A stretch of 64,000 nucleotides of DNA from Vibrio pelagius (GCF_024347575.1 NZ_AP025505.1:62001-126000); one strand, 5' to 3'; counted from the stretch's first letter, positions 18,252-27,951 are shown. Numbers and translations: made by a program. The notes: generated from the letters alone by a model not told the origin.

Positions 18252-18701
18252 ATGGAAGTGATCATTGGAACGTCTCCTGAGATTATCGAACGAGCTCAGG
18301 CTATACGATTTCAGGTGTTTAGCGTTGAGCAGAGTATTCCGAATGAACTGGATTTCGATGGTCTAGATAATACTTCAATGCATGCTCTTGTTATGGACAA
18401 CAACCAAGCGATAGCAACAGCACGACTATTAATTCACTCTGATGGTTCGTCGGTGATGGCGCGAGTTGCCGTACTAGAAGCTTACCGTGGTCAAGGTATT
18501 GCATCAGAAATTGTGAAAGCGTTGGTTGATTATGCTGAAAAGCAGGGTGTAAATTTGACTGAGATTCATGCTCATAGTTACCTTCGAAAATATTATGAAA
18601 GATTTGGCTTTAGCTTTGTGCGGGAAGTAGAGATTGTAGGAGAACATCAACTAATAGAAATGCGATATCCACTTACCTGTACATACCAACCAAGCAGGTA
18701 A
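18252..18701 (+). CDS. GNAT acetyltransferase (ElaA-like)
   Basis: N-acetyltransferase of 149 residues. The acetyl-CoA-binding motif is VAVLEAYRGQGIASEIVKAL (V/I-x-x-x-x-R-G-x-G-I/A). The N-terminal AIRFQVFSVEQSIPNELDFDGLD resembles the ElaA family, and a C-terminal YYERFGFSFV loop is typical. Start is the ATG behind AAAAGGAAAAA; an in-frame TTG at 18231 is less likely. The substrate is unknown. The next gene begins 4 bases later, so the two are co-translated. Confidence 0.85.
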   Translation: MEVIIGTSPEIIERAQAIRFQVFSVEQSIPNELDFDGLDNTSMHALVMDNNQAIATARLLIHSDGSSVMARVAVLEAYRGQGIASEIVKALVDYAEKQGVNLTEIHAHSYLRKYYERFGFSFVREVEIVGEHQLIEMRYPLTCTYQPSR

Positions 18702-18705
18702 AAAT

Positions 18706-19302
18706 ATGGATATTGCAATACTCACTTTTGACGGGTTTAATGAATTAGATTCGTTTATCGCATCCGGCATTCTAAATCGGATGAAAGACGCAGGGTGGAA
18801 TGTACAAATTACGAGTCCCTCTCATTACGTTACCTCAATGAATGGCGTTACCATCCAATCTCAACAACCTCTAGAGTTTGCAAATCGAGCCGACGTCGTA
18901 TTGTTTGGCAGTGGCGCTCTGACACGTGATATTGCGCGTGATGAGAACATACTATCAAGATTAAAACTGAATCCAGACAAGCAGTTAATTGGAGGGCAAT
19001 GCTCTGGTACTCTGCTGATGTCTGTTCTAGGCTTATTGGATGAAGTACCTGCATGTACCGACTTAACCACGAAACCTTGGGTAATTGACTCCGGTGTTTC
19101 TGTGCTTGACCAGCCGTTTTATGCCAAGGGAAATGTTGCGACTGCAGGTGGTTGCTTGTCTTCCAAATACTTGGTTACATGGGTTATCTGTAAATTATCA
19201 GGTAAGCATGACGCTGAGTCAGCCATTCATTATGTAGCACCCGTCGGAGAAAAAGAACGTACTGTCAAACAGTGCATGTCTGTAGTAGGAGAATACTTGT
19301 AG
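18706..19302 (+). CDS. DJ-1/PfpI family protein
   Basis: Protein of 198 residues with the class I glutamine amidotransferase-like fold. The nucleophile elbow is GGQCSGTLL, with Cys near residue 103. The early acidic residue sits in FDGFNELD. Members range from isonitrile hydratases to glyoxalase-like and regulatory proteins, so the reaction cannot be fixed. It is 4 bases behind the GNAT gene and is followed 43 bases later by a DUF2867 gene. Confidence 0.85.
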   Translation: MDIAILTFDGFNELDSFIASGILNRMKDAGWNVQITSPSHYVTSMNGVTIQSQQPLEFANRADVVLFGSGALTRDIARDENILSRLKLNPDKQLIGGQCSGTLLMSVLGLLDEVPACTDLTTKPWVIDSGVSVLDQPFYAKGNVATAGGCLSSKYLVTWVICKLSGKHDAESAIHYVAPVGEKERTVKQCMSVVGEYL

Positions 19303-19345
19303 AATTGATTTAACAAAGATTCCACTACACCTTGCAGGAACATAT

Positions 19346-19843
19346 ATGGAAATCCCTCAAAACTCTGCGTTGTTTAGTTATGCGAAAGGTGCATATTTCG
19401 CAGATAACTTTTCATGTGAAGTAATCAACAAAGGCCAAACAGCCCTCGATGTTTACCTTGAAATAGCGAAACAAACACCTAATTGGATCTCCTTCTTGAT
19501 GGCCATGAGAAATCGGGTCGTGTCGATGTTTGGATTAAAACACTTAGGTCGGCTACAAGATGCCGCGATGGATATAGATCCAGATAACCTTAAGGTTGGC
19601 GATCGCCTTGGTATTTTTACTTTGGTGAGCAATACAAACAACGAGATCGTGTTGGAAGATAGTGACAAGCATCTGGACGTGAGAGTGTCATTTTTATTGG
19701 ATCCTCAAAGGGAGAAGGCCACTGTACATGCAACGACAGTAGTTCATGTACACAACCGTTGGGGTAAAGCTTATATGTTCTTCGTGGCTCCGGTACACAA
19801 GATCATTGTTCCCAGCTCTTTGAAGACTTTGGTACATGCTTAA
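19346..19843 (+). CDS. DUF2867 family protein
   Basis: Protein of 165 residues that resembles the DUF2867 family over its whole length, with WISFLMAMRNRVVSMFGLK near the middle and VSFLLDPQREKATVHATTVVHVHN towards the end. The function of the family is not known to me; a lipid-binding-like fold is often assumed. A CAGGA ribosome site precedes the ATG. It probably belongs to the same transcript as the two preceding genes and ends at a strong terminator. Confidence 0.8.
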   Translation: MEIPQNSALFSYAKGAYFADNFSCEVINKGQTALDVYLEIAKQTPNWISFLMAMRNRVVSMFGLKHLGRLQDAAMDIDPDNLKVGDRLGIFTLVSNTNNEIVLEDSDKHLDVRVSFLLDPQREKATVHATTVVHVHNRWGKAYMFFVAPVHKIIVPSSLKTLVHA

Positions 19844-19956
19844 CTACAACTACTTATCATGACATAGTTCACCTTGTCCTCGTTATATGAATAAGGTTTA
19901 CTTTGTCAGTCTTTAAATCGCCGCTCAAGGTAGTTCTATCAAACCATAGATCAAAA

Positions 19957-19988
19957 AAAGGCAGCCCCAAATAGCACGGGCTGCCTTT
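19957..19988. terminator. Bidirectional terminator
   Basis: Perfect 11-bp stem AAAGGCAGCCC / GGGCTGCCTTT with a 10-base loop, an A-run to the left and CTTTCT to the right. It serves both the DUF2867 gene and the convergent RND pump operon. Confidence 0.88.
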
Positions 19989-20010
19989 CTAATCACTCAA
20001 AATTAAAGGA

Positions 20011-23000
20011 TTAGACAGTGGATTCGTTAATCGGCTCTAGTGCAACTTGTTCGGTGTTATCACTCTGCTCTTTAGGCGTACGTTTAGCCAATACGTAGTA
20101 GAACAGTGGTGTGAGTAGCAGGCCGAATATGGTTACACCAATCATGCCAGAGAAAACAGCGATACCCATTGCTTGCCTCATTTCAGCACCGGCACCGGTA
20201 GAGAACACCATTGGAACCACACCCATGATGAAGGCAACCGACGTCATCAAGATTGGGCGAAGACGTAAGCGTGATGCTTCAAGAACCGCCTCCATCACCG
20301 TGCGACCTTTATCTTGCAACTCTTTGGCAAATTCTACGATTAGGATGGCGTTTTTAGTTGCCAAGCCAACCAGTACGATTAGACCAATTTGAGTGAAGAT
20401 ATTGTTATCGCTACCCCATAGAATCACACCGCTGATCGCAGATAAAAGCGTCATAGGAATGATTAAGATGATCGCCATTGGCAGGCGTACACTTTCGTAT
20501 TGCGCAGCAAGTACAAGGAATACCAACAAAATAACCAGTGGGTAGATCAACATAGCTGTATCACCGGCCAACTTCTGTTGGTAGGTCAGCTCTGTCCATT
20601 CGTAGGTCATACCAATCGGTAGTGTTTCTGCAAGGATCTGCTCAATCGCCGCTTGCGCTTCACCTGAGCTGAAACCTGGCATAGGGCTACCATTGATTTC
20701 TGCTGTGGTGTAAGCGTTGTAGTGCATCACACGATCAGGACCAGCACTGTAATTCACATCCACAAACGCGCCCAAAGGAATCATTTCACCGTTCGCATTT
20801 CGAACCTCTAGTTGGCGAATCTGCTCTGGTGTTTGGCGGAATTTTTCGTCGGCCTGAACGTTTACTTGGTATGTGCGACCAAAGCGGTTGATATCATTGA
20901 CGTACGTGCTCCCCATGTAGGATTGCAGGGTAGAGAAAACATCGTCTAATGACAGGTCTTGCTTGAGTGCTTTTGTACGGTCAACATCGAGGTCTAACTG
21001 AGGAACATTCACTTGATAGCTCGAGAACACACCAGTTAGTGCCGGGTGAGCCCATGCTTTCATGATTACCTGTTGGGTGACACCGTATAACGCATCGTAA
21101 CCGTGGTTCGCTCTATCTTGGATCTGCAAACGGAAACCGCCAATCGTACCCAGACCTTGAACCGGTGGTGGTGGGAAGATCGCGATGAATGCATCAGGGA
21201 TAGAAGCAAATTTTTGGTTCAGCTGACCTGCAATCGCATTTGCGCTAAGACTCGGATCTTGACGTTCTTCGAAATCAGCCAGCGGAGTAAACACGATGCC
21301 GCTATTTGGACTATTTGTGAACCCGTTAATGCTCAAACCTGGGAAGGCTACTGAGTGTTCAACACCCGGTTGTGCCAACGCAATCTCAGACATCTCACGG
21401 ATAACCGCATCGGTACGCTCAAGTGAAGCCGCATCTGGCAATTGTGCGAATGCAACCAAGTATTGTTTGTCTTGACCCGGAACGTAACCCATAGGAGTCT
21501 GATCGAACTGATAAGCAGTTAAGCCAAGCAAACCAACATACATCATACCAATCAGTGCACCAAGTCGAATGCTCTTCTTCACTGCGTAACCGTAAGCAAC
21601 AGAGCCTTTGTTAAATAGCTTATTGAATGGGGTAAATACGAAGCGCCCAAACAAACCATCCATTGCACGAGTTAGCCAATCTTTTGGTTGGTCGTGACCA
21701 CGTAACAATAGGGCAGAAAGAGCAGGGCTCAAAGTCAGTGAGTTAATAGCTGAAATAAACGTCGAGATAGTGATGGTCAACGCAAACTGTTTATAGAACT
21801 GACCCGTTAAGCCAGACATAAACGCTGTCGGGATGAATACCGCAGCGAGTACCAAGGTAGTCGCAACAATTGGGCCTGTAACCTCTCGCATCGCTTTTTC
21901 AGTCGCTGCGATTGGAGCAAGACCTTCTTCGATGTTTCGCTCGACGTTTTCCACCACTACGATCGCATCATCAACAACGATACCGATAGCGAGTACTAAG
22001 CCAAACAGTGAAAGAGCATTTAAAGAGAAGCCCATTAAGTACATGAAAGCGAATGTACCAACTAGCGAAACTGGAACCGCAACTAATGGGATGATCGATG
22101 CGCGCCAAGTTTGCAAAAACAGAACAACAACTAGTACAACAAGCAATACCGCTTCAAGCAGTGTTTGCACTACCGCTTCAATAGAACCACGAACGAATAC
22201 CGTTGGGTCATACACAATCTCGTAGCTTACACCTTGAGGGAAGCTTGCTGACAGCTCTTCCATTTTCGCTCTTACGTCGTCAGAAATCTGAATCGCGTTT
22301 GAGCCAGAAGCTTGGAAGATTGGAATGGCAACTGCGTCTTGGTTATCAAGTAGTGAACGAAGTGAATAGGTTTCGGCACCTAATTCAATACGAGCGACAT
22401 CCTTCAAACGGTTGATCTGACCATCTTCACCAACCTTGATGATGATGTTCTCGAACTCTTCAACTTCGCTTAAACGTCCTTTAACATTAATAAGCAGTTG
22501 GAAGTCTGACGAACCACTTGGTTGAGCACCAAGGCTACCTGCTGCAGCTTGTTGGTTCTGCTCGCGAATCGCAGAAATGACTTCACTAGGGTTGAGGTCT
22601 AGGCTTGCGACCTTGTTTGGATCAAGCCAGATACGCATGCTGTATTCGCCACCACCAAACAGTCGAACGGCGCCCACACCTTCAATTCGTGCTAATTCAT
22701 CCTTAACAGTAAGCGCTGCGTAGTTCGCAAGATAAAGTAGATCATAGCGCTCATCTGGCGACACCAAGTGAACGACCATGGTTAAGTCAGGGGATGACTT
22801 TTCCGTCACAACACCAAGTTTTTGAACGGTTTCAGGCAAACGAGGTAGGGCACGATCAACACGGCTTTGAACTAGGGTTTGCGCTTTGTCTACGTCGGCA
22901 CCAATGGCGAAGGTGACAGTTAACGTCATCACGCCATCTGAAGTCGCTTGAGAAGACATATACAGCATGTCTTCTACGCCGTTAATCTCTTCTTCGAGGG

Positions 23001-23193
23001 GAGATGCGACGGTATCCGCAATAACTTTCGGGTTCGCACCGGGGTAAGTCGCTGTTACAACGACAGTCGGAGGAACAACCTCAGGGTACTCAGTGATAGG
23101 CAGTTGCCATACAGACAATGCACCACCGATGAAGATGAGTATCGACAGCACGGATGCAAAGATCGGCCGACGAATAAAGAACTGAGAAAACAT
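20011..23193 (-). CDS. RND multidrug efflux permease (AcrB/HAE1 type)
   Basis: Inner-membrane proton/drug antiporter of 1060 residues, the usual AcrB length. It starts MFSQFFIRRPIFASVLSIL, the standard first helix. The proton-relay Asp pair is in GIVVDDAIVVVENVERN (fourth helix). Two large periplasmic loops and a second six-helix half with LVGLATKNAILIVEFAKEL follow. The membrane fusion protein gene lies 13 bases upstream. No outer-membrane channel gene is present, so TolC or an unlinked channel must complete the pump. Transcription is probably repressed by the divergent TetR protein. Confidence 0.95.
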   Translation of the reverse strand: MFSQFFIRRPIFASVLSILIFIGGALSVWQLPITEYPEVVPPTVVVTATYPGANPKVIADTVASPLEEEINGVEDMLYMSSQATSDGVMTLTVTFAIGADVDKAQTLVQSRVDRALPRLPETVQKLGVVTEKSSPDLTMVVHLVSPDERYDLLYLANYAALTVKDELARIEGVGAVRLFGGGEYSMRIWLDPNKVASLDLNPSEVISAIREQNQQAAAGSLGAQPSGSSDFQLLINVKGRLSEVEEFENIIIKVGEDGQINRLKDVARIELGAETYSLRSLLDNQDAVAIPIFQASGSNAIQISDDVRAKMEELSASFPQGVSYEIVYDPTVFVRGSIEAVVQTLLEAVLLVVLVVVLFLQTWRASIIPLVAVPVSLVGTFAFMYLMGFSLNALSLFGLVLAIGIVVDDAIVVVENVERNIEEGLAPIAATEKAMREVTGPIVATTLVLAAVFIPTAFMSGLTGQFYKQFALTITISTFISAINSLTLSPALSALLLRGHDQPKDWLTRAMDGLFGRFVFTPFNKLFNKGSVAYGYAVKKSIRLGALIGMMYVGLLGLTAYQFDQTPMGYVPGQDKQYLVAFAQLPDAASLERTDAVIREMSEIALAQPGVEHSVAFPGLSINGFTNSPNSGIVFTPLADFEERQDPSLSANAIAGQLNQKFASIPDAFIAIFPPPPVQGLGTIGGFRLQIQDRANHGYDALYGVTQQVIMKAWAHPALTGVFSSYQVNVPQLDLDVDRTKALKQDLSLDDVFSTLQSYMGSTYVNDINRFGRTYQVNVQADEKFRQTPEQIRQLEVRNANGEMIPLGAFVDVNYSAGPDRVMHYNAYTTAEINGSPMPGFSSGEAQAAIEQILAETLPIGMTYEWTELTYQQKLAGDTAMLIYPLVILLVFLVLAAQYESVRLPMAIILIIPMTLLSAISGVILWGSDNNIFTQIGLIVLVGLATKNAILIVEFAKELQDKGRTVMEAVLEASRLRLRPILMTSVAFIMGVVPMVFSTGAGAEMRQAMGIAVFSGMIGVTIFGLLLTPLFYYVLAKRTPKEQSDNTEQVALEPINESTV

Positions 23194-23206
23194 TGCAACG
23201 GTTCCT

Positions 23207-24433
23207 TTATTGCTTCACTTGCAGAGTCAGTAGTTCACTGCGCTGCTTATCTCGTAATGCTTGCTGTTGGCGAATATTGGCAAGGGTGTTTTCATCAGCC
23301 ATTGCGATTTCATTAGGCGTAACAGGCATGTTGGCACGCACTCGTTGTAAGCCATTAACGACAATCTTTTCGTCGCCTTTTAAGCCATCCAATACAATGC
23401 GCAGACCGTTAAGGGCTTCACCAAGAGAGATTGCTCGGTATTGGACAATATTGTCATCGCCTAAAACCAAGACATACTTGTTGTTCAGGTCGGTACCAAT
23501 CGCTTTGTTATCAATCAACACACCTTGGTAGCTATCCGAGCCAGCGATGCGCATTTTCGCGAACATACCCGGCAGAAATTTCTTATCCTCATTATCAAAA
23601 ACGGCGCGAACTTGAATGGTTCCCGTTGCTTCATCAATCGCGTTGTCTACAAAGTCGATGTAACCGATATGAGGGAAATCGGTATCGTTAGCCAACGACA
23701 TTTGGACAACATTTTCAATTTCACCATCTGCGGAGATGAGGTTATTAATCTCTTGATATTTAAGGAAACTACGCTCATCAATGTCGAAGTAAGCGTACAT
23801 TTTCAAAGTAGATACCAGTGATGTAAGAACGGTTTGACCCGTAGTTACATAGTTACCTTTGGTCACCTCTGCGAAAGAAACTGTGCCTGTAATCGGCGCG
23901 CGAACCAGAGTGAATTCAAGGTCTAATTCCGCTTTTGCCAAAGCAGCTTTAAGAGCTGAAACACTTGCAACACTACGCTGTTGATCCGCAAAACGTGCAT
24001 CAACAGTCTCTTGTGATATCGCTTTAGTTTTGCTCAGCCTTAGCGCACGTTCATAATCTTTGATTGCTTGGTTCAAGCTTGTTTGAGCACTGCTAAGTTC
24101 CGCTTTCAAACGGTTAACTTCAGCAACAAACAAACGATTGTCGATTGAGAAAAGCACTTCTCCAGCTTCTACGAGATGGCCTTCACGGAAGTGAACACGG
24201 TCTACGTAACCCGACACACGAGGCATCACGGTGACGGTTTGAGGTGATTCTAATCGGCCAGTGTATTGATCAAGTTCGGTAACCTGCTCTACAAGCACTT
24301 GTGCCACTTCAACCGTTGGCGGTGGCGGCGCTGATGCAGGTGCTTCGGCGCGTGAATCTTTACATCCAGACAACACCAATGGTGCTGCAAATGAGATTAG
24401 TAGAAGAGACGTTCTAAGGTGTTTACCTACCAT
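23207..24433 (-). CDS. RND efflux periplasmic adaptor (AcrA-like lipoprotein)
   Basis: Membrane fusion protein of 408 residues. The signal peptide ends in the lipobox LVLSGC, so it is a lipoprotein. A proline-rich linker (ASAPPPPT) precedes the biotinyl-lipoyl domain (VMPRVSGYVDRVHFREGHLVEAG) and a coiled-coil hairpin (SSAQTSLNQAIKDYERALRL). Beta-barrel and membrane-proximal domains follow. It bridges the AcrB-like permease to an outer-membrane channel. The start follows AAGGATAACGAG. It is first in the two-gene operon. Confidence 0.94.
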   Translation of the reverse strand: MVGKHLRTSLLLISFAAPLVLSGCKDSRAEAPASAPPPPTVEVAQVLVEQVTELDQYTGRLESPQTVTVMPRVSGYVDRVHFREGHLVEAGEVLFSIDNRLFVAEVNRLKAELSSAQTSLNQAIKDYERALRLSKTKAISQETVDARFADQQRSVASVSALKAALAKAELDLEFTLVRAPITGTVSFAEVTKGNYVTTGQTVLTSLVSTLKMYAYFDIDERSFLKYQEINNLISADGEIENVVQMSLANDTDFPHIGYIDFVDNAIDEATGTIQVRAVFDNEDKKFLPGMFAKMRIAGSDSYQGVLIDNKAIGTDLNNKYVLVLGDDNIVQYRAISLGEALNGLRIVLDGLKGDEKIVVNGLQRVRANMPVTPNEIAMADENTLANIRQQQALRDKQRSELLTLQVKQ

Positions 24434-24458
24434 CTCGTTATCCTTATGTTAGTTTTGT

Positions 24459-24470
24459 ACCGGTCGGTAT
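24459..24470. promoter_or_regulatory. TetR-family operator
   Basis: Inverted repeat TACCG-GT-CGGTA, 26 bases upstream of the adaptor start and 124 bases from the divergent TetR gene. ACCGGTCGGT-like cores are typical of TetR repressors of efflux pumps. Confidence 0.7.
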
Positions 24471-24593
24471 AATAATCCTGACTTTTGATATTGATCAAGT
24501 AAAATTTATAGAATGAATGGTTACAACATATGGACAACGTATGCCTGCCGCATTACCATTTAAGGGATTGAATGAATAAGTGGTAGTGAAATT

Positions 24594-25202
24594 ATGGTAG
24601 TCGGTACAGCAGGTCGACCACGCAGTTTTGACCAAGAAAAGGCGTTAGAAGAAGCATTAAAAGTGTTTTGGGAACAAGGATTTGAGGGCACATCTCTTTC
24701 TGACTTGACCAAGGCGATGGGCATCAATAAACCCAGCATGTATTCCGCCTTTGGCAATAAAGAACAACTCTTTCTTAAAGCGGTCGAAATGTACAAAGCC
24801 CGTGAATCAGAATATTTTTATCAGGCATTAGGACAGGCTGATATACGCAAGGTGATCACGGATATCATCATTGGGTGTGCGGAAGCACACAGCTGTAAAG
24901 ATAAACCAAAAGGTTGTTTGATGATTCAAGGCGCTTTGGCATGCAGCGCAGATGCCAGTCCGATAAAACAAGCGATGGTGGATTGTCGAAAAGAAATGAG
25001 TGAAATATTGCTAACAAGGTTCACAAAGGCTCAAAAAGAAGGTCAATTAATTGAGTCTGCTGACCCACAAGTGATGACACATTTCATGGCCACTTTTCTC
25101 AATGGCTTGTCAGTTCACTCTATGGATGATGTGTCTCCAGAGATGATTATTGCTGTGGCGGAACTCGGAATAAAAGACTTACACGCATTCTGCTTAAACT
25201 AA
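24594..25202 (+). CDS. TetR-family repressor of the RND pump
   Basis: Regulator of 202 residues. The N-terminal helix-turn-helix is GRPRSFDQEKALEEALKVFWEQGFEGTSLSDLTKAMGINKPSMYSAFGNKEQLF, seen here in its conserved blocks, and the ligand domain is of the TetR_C type with RKEMSEILLTRFTKAQKEGQL. It is divergent from the adaptor/permease operon with a palindromic operator between them, so local repression relieved by a pump substrate is the likely role. Confidence 0.92.
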   Translation: MVVGTAGRPRSFDQEKALEEALKVFWEQGFEGTSLSDLTKAMGINKPSMYSAFGNKEQLFLKAVEMYKARESEYFYQALGQADIRKVITDIIIGCAEAHSCKDKPKGCLMIQGALACSADASPIKQAMVDCRKEMSEILLTRFTKAQKEGQLIESADPQVMTHFMATFLNGLSVHSMDDVSPEMIIAVAELGIKDLHAFCLN

Positions 25203-25233
25203 TGTTTTAATTAAAGGTTAAAGGGATTCGTTG

Positions 25234-26385
25234 TTAACCCTGGAGCATTAGGTTTGGACTGTCTTGGTTGTTCAAACCTCTCAAGTAGCGCAGTACCATT
25301 TCATTACTTTTCCAATCACCGAGTTGAATGAGCTGGGTTAAATTTAAACCTGCGTGATAACCATCTTGCAATGCACCGACACGGCTAGAGTGCCCACTCC
25401 ATATGTTTCTATGCGCCTCTGTTGATGTGACAACGTCACCCAGCTCAGCGAGCAGATCGTGGGCGCGCTGATAAATGCGGTCGATAGTCATGCCCGACAT
25501 TGGAGTTTGACGATAGCCTGCAGGCCTTGCGCCTTTAACGGTTAACCAACAAAAAATAAAATCGTCTTCATCTAGTGGCTGACAATAGATCTGAATATAG
25601 CGTTTTACAATCGCTGAAAATCGTCCTGTTAAACGTTTAGGCTCTGGGCTAATTGTAGTTTTAGAAGTGACACGTTCAATGTTAATGTCGCCATTTTCAA
25701 GAAACTTAACGTGCTTTTTGCGTATTTTACCAATCTCACCTTCACGAAGTAGGGTGCCATAGGCGACGGTAAGAACAGCAAGATCTCGATAAGGTATAGC
25801 CCGTTTTTCGTTGCCCCATAGATCCATCAACCTCAGCAAATGGTGCTTTCGAAATGGTTTAGCTTGCAGTTCGATAACTTGCGAGCCGGTAATTTCCATT
25901 TCATCTTTTGGTAATGATTTAAAGAAGGTGGCAATGGCTGGTAGTTTAGTGACGTCGTCCGTATTCATGATTTTGTGGAACAGACTAAGCTGCGCTCTAT
26001 ATTGCTTAAGCGTGTTAATTTTCACATCGAACTCTAGCTTAAGCGATTTGAACCAAGTCAATAGGACAGGAGCATAGATAGGAAAGCTATAAACGTTTTG
26101 ATCTTTGCAGTAGTCATCCCATTTACGAACAACGAACGCCAACATCTTTAAAGTATGAATACTCAACCCACCACGGTTTTCTTCGAACTCGTCTAAGTGC
26201 TTTCGCACTAAAGGTAATTCAGCCCAATTCGGATCAAAACTCTCATTGAGGTTGGGAAAGTTAAGTTTAAAGCGGCTGAGTTTCTCTTTTTGCTTTTCCC
26301 ACTGCTGGACTGTTTCTTTATGAGAATGCCCAGGTGACAGCGTAACTTGATTTTGTCGTTGAGTTGGGAAGTTCGAGTTCGTCAT
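25234..26385 (-). CDS. Solitary tyrosine recombinase/integrase
   Basis: Site-specific recombinase of about 383 residues. The N-terminal core-binding domain (HLDEFEENRGGLSIHTLKMLAFVVRKWDDYC region) is followed by a catalytic domain with all key residues: Arg in LLREGEI, Lys in RVTSKTT, His-x-x-Arg in GHSSRVG, Trp in GDWKS and Tyr in VLRYLRG. It should therefore be active. An in-frame ATG 21 bases upstream abuts a perfect inverted repeat, so the inner start is preferred. No excisionase, phage or att repeat was recognised next to it. It lies at the left edge of an accessory-looking region. Confidence 0.88.
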   Translation of the reverse strand: MTNSNFPTQRQNQVTLSPGHSHKETVQQWEKQKEKLSRFKLNFPNLNESFDPNWAELPLVRKHLDEFEENRGGLSIHTLKMLAFVVRKWDDYCKDQNVYSFPIYAPVLLTWFKSLKLEFDVKINTLKQYRAQLSLFHKIMNTDDVTKLPAIATFFKSLPKDEMEITGSQVIELQAKPFRKHHLLRLMDLWGNEKRAIPYRDLAVLTVAYGTLLREGEIGKIRKKHVKFLENGDINIERVTSKTTISPEPKRLTGRFSAIVKRYIQIYCQPLDEDDFIFCWLTVKGARPAGYRQTPMSGMTIDRIYQRAHDLLAELGDVVTSTEAHRNIWSGHSSRVGALQDGYHAGLNLTQLIQLGDWKSNEMVLRYLRGLNNQDSPNLMLQG

Positions 26386-26406
26386 AGTACTTATGTTAAT
26401 AAACAA

Positions 26407-26434
26407 GTGTGATATAACTGTAATTATATCACAC
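26407..26434. promoter_or_regulatory. Perfect inverted repeat before the recombinase
   Basis: GTGTGATATAA and its exact complement TTATATCACAC are separated by 6 bases. The repeat lies 22 bases upstream of the preferred recombinase start. It may be an operator for autoregulation or a recombination core site. Confidence 0.6.
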
Positions 26435-26524
26435 TATTTTATTAGGGTGACGATCGACATAAAAAGCTCCGTCAAACGAGGTGAGTTTCACCTGCTAATT
26501 AGACAATGAGCGTTGAGATGATGA

Positions 26525-26971
26525 TCAGAGATTAATATACAGCCTCAGCATGTCTTTATGCTGGATACCATTTTCAAATATTGGGTCTTTGTAATTGATG
26601 AGGAAATAGTCTTTAGATACCGAATCAACGCGAAAACCCAATCTTTGGTAATACGTTAATTGATAGCCAAAGGTACCCGTTCCTAGTTCTACGCAAGTGA
26701 TACCTTTGTTTGGTAACTCTGCAAGCACCGACTTTAAAAGTTTTGTACCGATACCAAGACGTTGGTGACTGGGCAGTACTGAGACATTAAAAATCTCAAC
26801 AGTGGTAGAAGTGAGTGGTTTTGCAATACAAGCTCCTAGCACTTCTTTATTGTCACAAGCAATAAAGCACCAAGAATCATATAGATACGAGGAAATGCTC
26901 GCCTCGGATGGATCCGCTTCTAACAGCAAATCAAAAGGAACCTGGCTAGGTTCGGTTTCTTTAAATTCCAA
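26525..26971 (-). CDS. GNAT acetyltransferase
   Basis: N-acetyltransferase of 148 residues. The acetyl-CoA motif is VLPSHQRLGIGTKLLKSVL, preceded by the strand VEIFNVS. YYQRLGFRVDSV is the usual C-terminal element. It begins with TTG (not ATG), supported by AGGAG seven bases upstream. The substrate is unknown. It sits between the recombinase and a truncated permease gene. Confidence 0.8.
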   Translation of the reverse strand: MEFKETEPSQVPFDLLLEADPSEASISSYLYDSWCFIACDNKEVLGACIAKPLTSTTVEIFNVSVLPSHQRLGIGTKLLKSVLAELPNKGITCVELGTGTFGYQLTYYQRLGFRVDSVSKDYFLINYKDPIFENGIQHKDMLRLYINL

Positions 26972-27006
26972 GAAGAGCTCCTCGTATACAACTAAAACTT
27001 AAGGAG

Positions 27007-27576
27007 CTAATTAAACGCCATGTTTGCGGCCATCACAACCAAAAGCACTGCAAAAATTTTCTTAATCGTTGCAACAGGAAGATGGTTAGTAGCCTTTGCT
27101 CCCCATGGTGCAGTGAACCATGACGTCGAAACAATACCAAGCAAGGCTGGCAAGTAAACAAATCCGGCAAAGCCATCATTCAATGAAAAGTAGGGAAGGC
27201 CAGAGCTCACGTAACCAACAGACCCAAACAGCGCGATGATAATCCCACATGCCGATGCACAACCGATCGCCTTTTTAACGTTAACAGAAAAGAAAGACAA
27301 CAAAGGAACCAAAAGAGCACCGCCACCGATACCGATCATCGCAGACAACGCACCAGTAATAGTGGTAAGAACGGCAAGAACGCCTTTATTAGGTAAGGTA
27401 CGCTCTGGTGCATTGTCGCTTTTGCTACTAAGGAACGTTTTAACCGCGATAAGAAATACACTCACTGCGAAAATGGTTATAACGACTTGGTCTGGCAATT
27501 GAGCAGCCATAAAGTCGCTGATCAGTGCGCCCGACGCAACCCCGACCATAATCCAAGGTGCGATGTCCCACGGCAC
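27007..27576 (-). pseudogene. TauE/SafE (TSUP) permease, 5'-truncated
   Basis: The 189 residues match the C-terminal three quarters of a TSUP-family membrane protein: WDIAPWIMVGVASGALISDFMAAQLPD, then the second signature ALSAMIGIGGGALLVPLL. Family members normally have about 250 residues and begin with a first glycine-rich repeat that is missing here. Upstream of the apparent GTG the frame closes within four codons, and the DNA becomes AT-rich and non-coding. The N-terminal third has thus been lost by deletion or replacement. It is probably non-functional, though translation from GTG cannot be ruled out. Confidence 0.7.
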
Positions 27577-27951
27577 AACACAATATCAGTACTATTTCAC
27601 TCACCCTTAATCTCCAATTAATTGTTAGGGTTTGCATTCCATATAAAGAAAATCATCAAAACGGATAAAGTAATATAACTGAGTAGCACATCAATGCCAC
27701 CCTATAACTACATGAATATTTCTCATAATCAATGTGAAGGATTACCACTGTTTTTCGAACCTCGATTCGAGCTATAAAATAGACTCTTCTCTAAATCTAG
27801 CGAAACAATTACAGTTATATTGGAATTTGAAGTTATTCATTTATTAAATAGAGCTGTGGTGACTAATGACTGGGACTATAAAAATAATCCAGAAAGCCTA
27901 GAGAGAGTAAGGAAATAAGCTTTCAACTCAGGAAATAGGATACCGCTCAAC
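27577..27951. other. AT-rich intergenic region before mesX
   Basis: About 375 bp without a convincing gene. It contains the 11-bp palindrome CTCGATTCGAG (27761-27771), followed at once by TATAAAAT, a possible -10 element for the downstream pair. TGAA-N4-TTCA near 27830 resembles a MetR site but with one base fewer in the spacer. No riboswitch was recognised. Confidence 0.5.

Noticed and set aside
27440..27637. Minus-strand frame that could supply the missing N-terminus of the TSUP protein by frameshift
   Set aside because: Its upstream residues do not resemble the first TSUP repeat and no continuous similarity exists in any frame.
27820..27850. MetR site before mesX
   Set aside because: TGAA-N4-TTCA has a spacer one base shorter than the accepted consensus; kept only as a remark.
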